Of a stretch of 8,471 nt of DNA, positions 4,602 to 8,471 are shown piece by piece (positions within the stretch are counted from its first letter, which is position 1; every line of letters begins with the position of its first letter). The notes beneath the pieces were generated by a model. It was given only the letters and a program-made list of their open reading frames with translations, was not told the DNA's origin and made no database searches. The position numbers were made by a program, and so were the translations under genes. The DNA lies in the NCBI GenBank assembly GCA_021850955.1, contig JAJZKH010000025.1, positions 1-8,471 of the forward strand. The letters are read 5' to 3'. Origin of the DNA: Microcaldota archaeon (lineage in GTDB: Archaea; Micrarchaeota; Micrarchaeia; Micrarchaeales; CABMGC01).

Positions 4602-6242
4602 TTATAAAAGCTCTATTTCAAATCCAATAGATGGTTCCTCTATTCCAAAGTTGCTAAGAACAATAGGATGTAGCTCGCCCATTATTCCTAATTCTATGCC
4701 ATCGATTATTATAGCTGCACATCTGCCATCTATAAAACTTTTATGCGAAGTCTCTTTTATACTAAATGAGAATCCCGAAGCTGAAAGTACAGATTCAACT
4801 ATGCTTTTTATATCATTAAAATTTGATACAGAGTTAGTGCATATTCCAGCTAGATGATATGACTCAATAGGTTTATTATCATAAATTTTAAAAACCATAT
4901 CAAGTTCAAAGACTTTCTGAGGCATTTTATCGTGTTTTGATATGGAAATTACATTCAATAGGGATGGCATAAGCCATGTTCTTGCCATACTTAAGTTTGA
5001 TGATTTTGCATCTTTTAATTTTATAAAATCTATTTTTTGTGGAATATCTAAATTCATCATTGAGAAGTTCCTCTGTTCATTTGTAAGATAAGTAGACATA
5101 CTCTCTGTGAATCCAGCACCAACCATAGCATATGAAAGGCTTTCGAATAGTTCATGGTTTTTGCTTAAAGCTCCTGGAAGTATTGATGGCACAGAGATAG
5201 GAGAGATATAATCATAGCCATATGCTATGCAGATATCCTCTATAATATCCTGTTCATTTATTATATCTGCCCGATATGATGGTACTGTAAAGCGTATTTT
5301 TTTACCTAAAAGTGCAGCTTCATATCCTGCCTTATTTGCAAGTGAGATTATATTATTAAATCCTATTTCTATTCCCAACTCTAACTCTATCTGTAAAAGT
5401 GGAATTAGGATATTATTTGTATCAAAATCTGGACATCTCTTGGTTTTTTTGGTGTACTTAACATCTATTCCGAAGATATCCCCGCCTATATCAATACATG
5501 TAGTAGCTAAAATGTTGGTTATCTTTTCTACAAGATCAGATGAGGTGCCGGTAACCTCTATGAATAGATTTTTAGTTGATGGAGTTACCTTTGTCCTTTC
5601 TGAGTTTATTATTGGAACTAAAGCAAGAGTGCCTTTTGAGTCCTTTAGAATAGGATATAAACCAGATTTAGGCAGTGCGGTTCTGTAGAGTTTTCCCTTT
5701 TCAGTATTATCTACAACATCACTATATAGTCTTTGAGAATTGTCCCTCAACGGAATAAACTTTTCATCTTCTGATAATATAAACAGTATGTCTTTGTCTA
5801 TAACATCTAGATTATGAATACCTATGGACATCTTCTTTCTCATCCTTCCCAAAGTATCTGAAAGTTTTTCAGAAAAATTAAAGATATCCGCAAGAGAAAC
5901 ATCTGTCAACGAAATATTTTTTATAACAAAACCGGATATAAAAAGACCACTCTTTTCTGCTGTTTTATCTACTGATATTGTTAGTTCAGAAGATAGATTT
6001 TTTTTATGCAATGAATAGTTAAAGGTTTTATTTATATGCTGAAAGTTCCTTATGGCGCGGGCAAGTCCCACTGCAGAAAATAAATCTGGTCTGTTAGATG
6101 TAATTTCTACAGTCAATTCATTAAGATCAGAACGTTCTACCTCAAAACCAAGTTTATATATTATTTCTTCAAGGTTTTTCTCTTCTATTTTTTTACCTAT
6201 TAATTTTAGAAGATACTCCCTATTTATTGTTATATTTGGCAT
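4602..6242 (-). CDS. pheT: Phenylalanyl-tRNA synthetase beta subunit, archaeal type
   Basis: Structural and tRNA-binding subunit of the (alpha-beta)2 enzyme that attaches phenylalanine to tRNA-Phe; the B3/B4 region of the family also edits misacylated tyrosine. The 546 residues match the short archaeal/eukaryotic form, which lacks the bacterial N-terminal tRNA-binding and C-terminal anticodon-binding-like extensions. Seen: an N-terminal segment with EITSNRPDLFSAVGLARAIR (46-65), the conserved KLSDTLGRMRKKMSIGIHNLD block (126-146), a B5 domain with PSYRADIINEQDIIEDICIAYGYD (321-344, acidic Mg-site residues D326, E330 and E335) and the catalytic-core-like C-terminus. It is the second gene of the pheS-pheT operon, starting 4 nt after the pheS stop. 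A GATGAT element overlapping that stop (close to archaeal GGTGAT) lies just before the ATG and may serve as a weak ribosome-binding site, fitting translation from an internal position in the mRNA. Confidence 0.95.
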   Translation of the reverse strand: MPNITINREYLLKLIGKKIEEKNLEEIIYKLGFEVERSDLNELTVEITSNRPDLFSAVGLARAIRNFQHINKTFNYSLHKKNLSSELTISVDKTAEKSGLFISGFVIKNISLTDVSLADIFNFSEKLSDTLGRMRKKMSIGIHNLDVIDKDILFILSEDEKFIPLRDNSQRLYSDVVDNTEKGKLYRTALPKSGLYPILKDSKGTLALVPIINSERTKVTPSTKNLFIEVTGTSSDLVEKITNILATTCIDIGGDIFGIDVKYTKKTKRCPDFDTNNILIPLLQIELELGIEIGFNNIISLANKAGYEAALLGKKIRFTVPSYRADIINEQDIIEDICIAYGYDYISPISVPSILPGALSKNHELFESLSYAMVGAGFTESMSTYLTNEQRNFSMMNLDIPQKIDFIKLKDAKSSNLSMARTWLMPSLLNVISISKHDKMPQKVFELDMVFKIYDNKPIESYHLAGICTNSVSNFNDIKSIVESVLSASGFSFSIKETSHKSFIDGRCAAIIIDGIELGIMGELHPIVLSNFGIEEPSIGFEIELL

Positions 6243-6246
6243 ATAA

Positions 6247-7725
6247 TCATCTAAGTTTTCTTGTCCTTAACCAACTAAGGCCGCTGCTGTAAGGTTCAAC
6301 TATACTTTTTATGCCATAGTTGTTGATTAGGAGCATTCTTTCTATACTTAATCCCCATGCAAGAACATTTATTTTCCTTCTACTAATCCCAGTTACCTCT
6401 CTTCTTATTATTCCAGAACCTCCAATTTCTAACCAATTTCCATTTTCACCTATTTGGGCAAATATCTCGGCTCCAGGTTCTACAAAAGGGAAGTACGCAG
6501 GCTTAAATCTTATTTTAACTCCAAAACTCTTGTAAAAATTTGTTAGTGTATCAAATAAGTTAGCCATTGTGAGATTTTTTCCTATCATTATACCGTCACA
6601 TTGGTAAAAATCAGTAAGATGCTTATAATCAATATTTTCGTTTCTAAAAACTCTTCCTACAGTAAATAATTTTTGTGGTAGCACAACCTCTTCTCCAGAT
6701 AGATATTTTTTCATGAATTCCCTTATATAATGAACTGATACACTAGTCATTTGTGTCCTTAATACTGCGGATTCCGCTTCTTCTTGGCTCCATTTTATTT
6801 TCCATGAATCTATGTGGCTTTTCATTATTGATTTTAAATGTTCTTTATCATTTATCTGAAGTTTTGAAGGATTTGATAAATGGAATGTATCTTGAGCCTC
6901 TCTTGCAGGATGATCTTGTGGAACAAAAAGAGAGTCGAAAACCCAAAATGAGGGTTCTATTATAGGGCCTGAAATCTCGGTAAACCCAAGCCTTGAAAAG
7001 GTGTTTTTAACATCGTTTAAAAGCAACCTGAGAGGATGCCTCATCGATAATATTTGCTGCTGCACAGGTATAGAAACATCATACTTTTTAAACTTTTTAG
7101 ATTCCCAACTTTTTGACAGTATAAGTTCTCTGTCTATCTGGTCTACTGAATTTTCTGATTCTTCTATAATAGCTTCTGCTCCTTTTTTTGATATTTTTAT
7201 AATATCTATGGTATTTTTCTCTTTCACTTCTATTAATTTTCTTGAAGAAAATTCAGTTATATATGAAAGTTCTTTTGATGAGAAGCTTTCGGTAGAATTT
7301 GATTTTTTATGCAATGTGGAAAGAAAGATAGATTCAGCACTTGGAACAGAATACTCCTCGCCTTTTTTAGTTAGAGAAAGCATGCCGTTTTTTATTAGTA
7401 TTAAACCTTTTTTTATACACCATTGCATTCCTATCCGTTCTTTATCTAACAAAAGTTGTGATGCTTTTATTTCTTTGCCAGACTGTAAAGAGTTTATAAT
7501 CTCATCTTCTGGAAGCATTGATTTTGAGTATAACATACCTTCCTGACTTAGAGTAATAGAATTATTTTTTTTATATGTCAAATCTAGAAGAGATAGATTG
7601 GACAAATTTTCTATAGACCATAGTAATTCGTCTTTACCAAGGCTAGATTTTTTTTCAAGCTCACTGAATGTGATGCTGTTGTGTTTTTTCAGTATATTTA
7701 AAACCAATAACTCGTATTTGTGCAT
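6247..7725 (-). CDS. pheS: Phenylalanyl-tRNA synthetase alpha subunit, archaeal type
   Basis: Catalytic subunit of cytoplasmic PheRS; it activates phenylalanine with ATP and transfers it to tRNA-Phe. The 492 residues carry the long N-terminal winged-helix DNA-binding-fold region (about 1-190) of the archaeal/eukaryotic form, then the class II core. Seen: motif 1 region RHPLRLLLNDVKNTFSRLGF (229-248) followed by a DSLFVPQDHPAREAQDTF stretch (264-281), motif 2 GRVFRNENIDYKHLTDFYQC (357-376), the phenylalanine-pocket region FPFVEPGAEIF (412-422) and motif 3 WGLSIERML (457-465, R463). The stretch usually reading RTHTT is RTQMT (323-327) here. It is the first gene of the operon with pheT. A TATATTTAT box about 24 nt upstream and no Shine-Dalgarno sequence suggest a leaderless mRNA starting at 7725. 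The promoter is divergent from the UbiA-family gene. Confidence 0.96.
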   Translation of the reverse strand: MHKYELLVLNILKKHNSITFSELEKKSSLGKDELLWSIENLSNLSLLDLTYKKNNSITLSQEGMLYSKSMLPEDEIINSLQSGKEIKASQLLLDKERIGMQWCIKKGLILIKNGMLSLTKKGEEYSVPSAESIFLSTLHKKSNSTESFSSKELSYITEFSSRKLIEVKEKNTIDIIKISKKGAEAIIEESENSVDQIDRELILSKSWESKKFKKYDVSIPVQQQILSMRHPLRLLLNDVKNTFSRLGFTEISGPIIEPSFWVFDSLFVPQDHPAREAQDTFHLSNPSKLQINDKEHLKSIMKSHIDSWKIKWSQEEAESAVLRTQMTSVSVHYIREFMKKYLSGEEVVLPQKLFTVGRVFRNENIDYKHLTDFYQCDGIMIGKNLTMANLFDTLTNFYKSFGVKIRFKPAYFPFVEPGAEIFAQIGENGNWLEIGGSGIIRREVTGISRRKINVLAWGLSIERMLLINNYGIKSIVEPYSSGLSWLRTRKLR

Positions 7726-7744
7726 TAAAACAACATTATAAGCT

Positions 7745-7753
7745 ATAAATATA
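7745..7753 (-). promoter_or_regulatory. TATA-like box for the pheS-pheT operon
   Basis: The minus strand reads TATATTTAT, centred about 24 nt before the pheS ATG at 7725, consistent with a leaderless transcript. It lies in the 77-bp divergent gap (7726-7802) with the UbiA-family gene. The plus-strand promoter in that gap is less clear: TAAGTATTAAAAG at 7761-7773 would give a short leader, while TTATAACTT at 7782-7790 seems too close to the start codon. Confidence 0.5.
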
Positions 7754-7802
7754 CAATAAATAAGTATTAAAAGATTCGTTGTTATAACTTTAATTGATTA
7801 TT

Positions 7803-8471
7803 ATGATAAAAGATTATTTAATAGAGATATTCGAACCGTCTTTATTGTTCGGACTTCTTTGCTCATTTGTTGGCCTTTCAGCAGCTATATATCTTAATTT
7901 TACTGCAGGAGTGGCATTTGGAATGATAGCAATAATAGGTATTGTTATTGCACAGATAGCAGTAAATTTAATAGATGATTATGTAGATTATAAAGTAGGC
8001 ATAGATAAAGAGACAATCAAAACAAAGTTCAGCGGAGGAAGCTCCCTTGTTGTAGATAAAAAAGTTAGTACAAAAGGTATTCTGATTATAGCAACAGTAG
8101 CATTGTTAATCTCAGGAGTATTAGGGCTTTATTTATTGGAGTTCTTAAACATTGGAGTGTTTTACTTAGTTTTAGCATTAATATTTTTTGGAGGGGTATC
8201 AGTAATATTTTATGCAAAATACTTTACGCATGTACCATTTTTTTCAGAGCCTTTTGTAACAATTTGCTTTGCAGTTATTGGGATAGGAGTGTACCTTGTG
8301 GCTAGTGATGCACTTACAAATGCGCTTTGGGTCTTTTTATTAGTATGTATACCGTCTGGACTGCAAGTAGGTGTGGCCATGATAGCAAATGAATTACCCG
8401 ATAGAAAAGCAGATAAAAAATATGGCAGAAGAAATATAGTAATAATGCTATCTAATCAGAAAAATTATTCA
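7803..8471 (+). CDS. UbiA-family prenyltransferase, MenA-like (3' end cut off)
   Basis: Integral membrane enzyme that transfers an isoprenoid chain from its diphosphate to an aromatic or glycerol-phosphate acceptor. 223 codons are visible. The first Asp-rich motif is NLIDDYVDYKVGID (55-68; N55, D58, D59, D62, D68), followed by SGGSSLVV (78-84 region). The second is NELPDRKADKKYG (196-208; N196, D200, D204). These bind the Mg-diphosphate. Hydrophobic segments lie at about 14-31, 35-55, 92-115, 117-139, 148-166 and 172-195, as expected for the multi-helix UbiA fold. The NELPD form of the second motif and the SGGSSLV stretch resemble MenA-type (naphthoquinone) enzymes more than digeranylgeranylglyceryl phosphate synthase, but this is judged from memory. 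The start at ATG 7803 is followed directly by the expected short N-terminus; no Shine-Dalgarno sequence is seen. About 60-90 residues are probably missing beyond the window. Confidence 0.9.
   Translation, partial: MIKDYLIEIFEPSLLFGLLCSFVGLSAAIYLNFTAGVAFGMIAIIGIVIAQIAVNLIDDYVDYKVGIDKETIKTKFSGGSSLVVDKKVSTKGILIIATVALLISGVLGLYLLEFLNIGVFYLVLALIFFGGVSVIFYAKYFTHVPFFSEPFVTICFAVIGIGVYLVASDALTNALWVFLLVCIPSGLQVGVAMIANELPDRKADKKYGRRNIVIMLSNQKNYS

Noticed and set aside
5227..5688. Plus-strand ORF of 153 codons antisense to pheT
   Set aside because: pheT is unmistakable here, including its B5 region, and the antisense product has no motif.
7001..7546. Plus-strand ORF of 181 codons antisense to the pheS N-terminal region
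   Set aside because: Despite its length, the product is Ser/Phe/Ile-rich, the usual result of reading Lys/Glu-rich coding DNA backwards.
2264..8471. The polyprenyl-synthetase-like gene and the UbiA-family gene as one isoprenoid pathway cluster
   Set aside because: They are about 4.5 kb apart with tRNA-Glu, rfcL and pheST between them, and nothing indicates co-regulation.
1..8471. CRISPR array, insertion sequence, integrase, toxin-antitoxin or defence cassette
   Set aside because: No regularly spaced repeats, terminal inverted repeats, transposase or nuclease motifs were seen in either strand.

Overview
The window looks like a stretch of an AT-rich archaeal chromosome. I estimate GC by eye at about one third, not by calculation. 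The archaeal evidence is consistent across several genes: both phenylalanyl-tRNA synthetase subunits are of the archaeal/eukaryotic type, there is a replication factor C large subunit, the tRNA-Glu gene encodes no CCA end, and several genes have a TATA-like box about 23-28 nt before the start codon with no Shine-Dalgarno sequence (leaderless mRNAs). ATA, AGA and TTA codons are frequent. The lineage cannot be fixed from this window. A small AT-rich archaeon (DPANN or thermoplasmatal relatives) is possible, but that is a guess.

Layout, left to right. 1-1046 (minus): 5' part of an isopropylmalate/homocitrate/citramalate synthase family gene, cut by the window edge. 1047-1368: divergent intergenic region with a leaderless-type promoter for that gene and two short inverted repeats. 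1369-1527 (plus): a 52-residue protein, probably a real small conserved gene, with a stem-loop over its stop codon. 1598-2017 (minus): a membrane protein with an N-terminal cysteine cluster and a C-terminal SHOCT-like segment. 2072-2185 (minus): a possible 37-residue membrane peptide. 2264-3235 (plus): a divergent polyprenyl-synthetase-like protein with two DDxxD motifs. 3247-3321 (minus): tRNA-Glu(CTC), sharing a palindromic TATA box with the divergent rfcL gene. 3378-4598 (plus): RFC large subunit. 4602-7725 (minus): pheS-pheT operon, meeting rfcL tail to tail across 3 nt. 7803-8471 (plus): 5' part of a UbiA-family prenyltransferase, divergent from pheS and cut by the right edge.

Functionally this is mostly housekeeping: amino-acid biosynthesis, Phe-tRNA charging, a Glu tRNA, sliding-clamp loading, and two isoprenoid-related genes that are not adjacent to each other. 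I found no CRISPR array, transposon, integrase, toxin-antitoxin pair or defence cassette. The less ordinary items are the region 1369-2263 with its small and membrane proteins, the polyprenyl-synthetase-like enzyme with altered substrate-binding motifs, the apparently missing PCNA-binding tail of RFC-L, and the shared palindromic TATA box. None of these is convincing evidence for a new multi-gene system.
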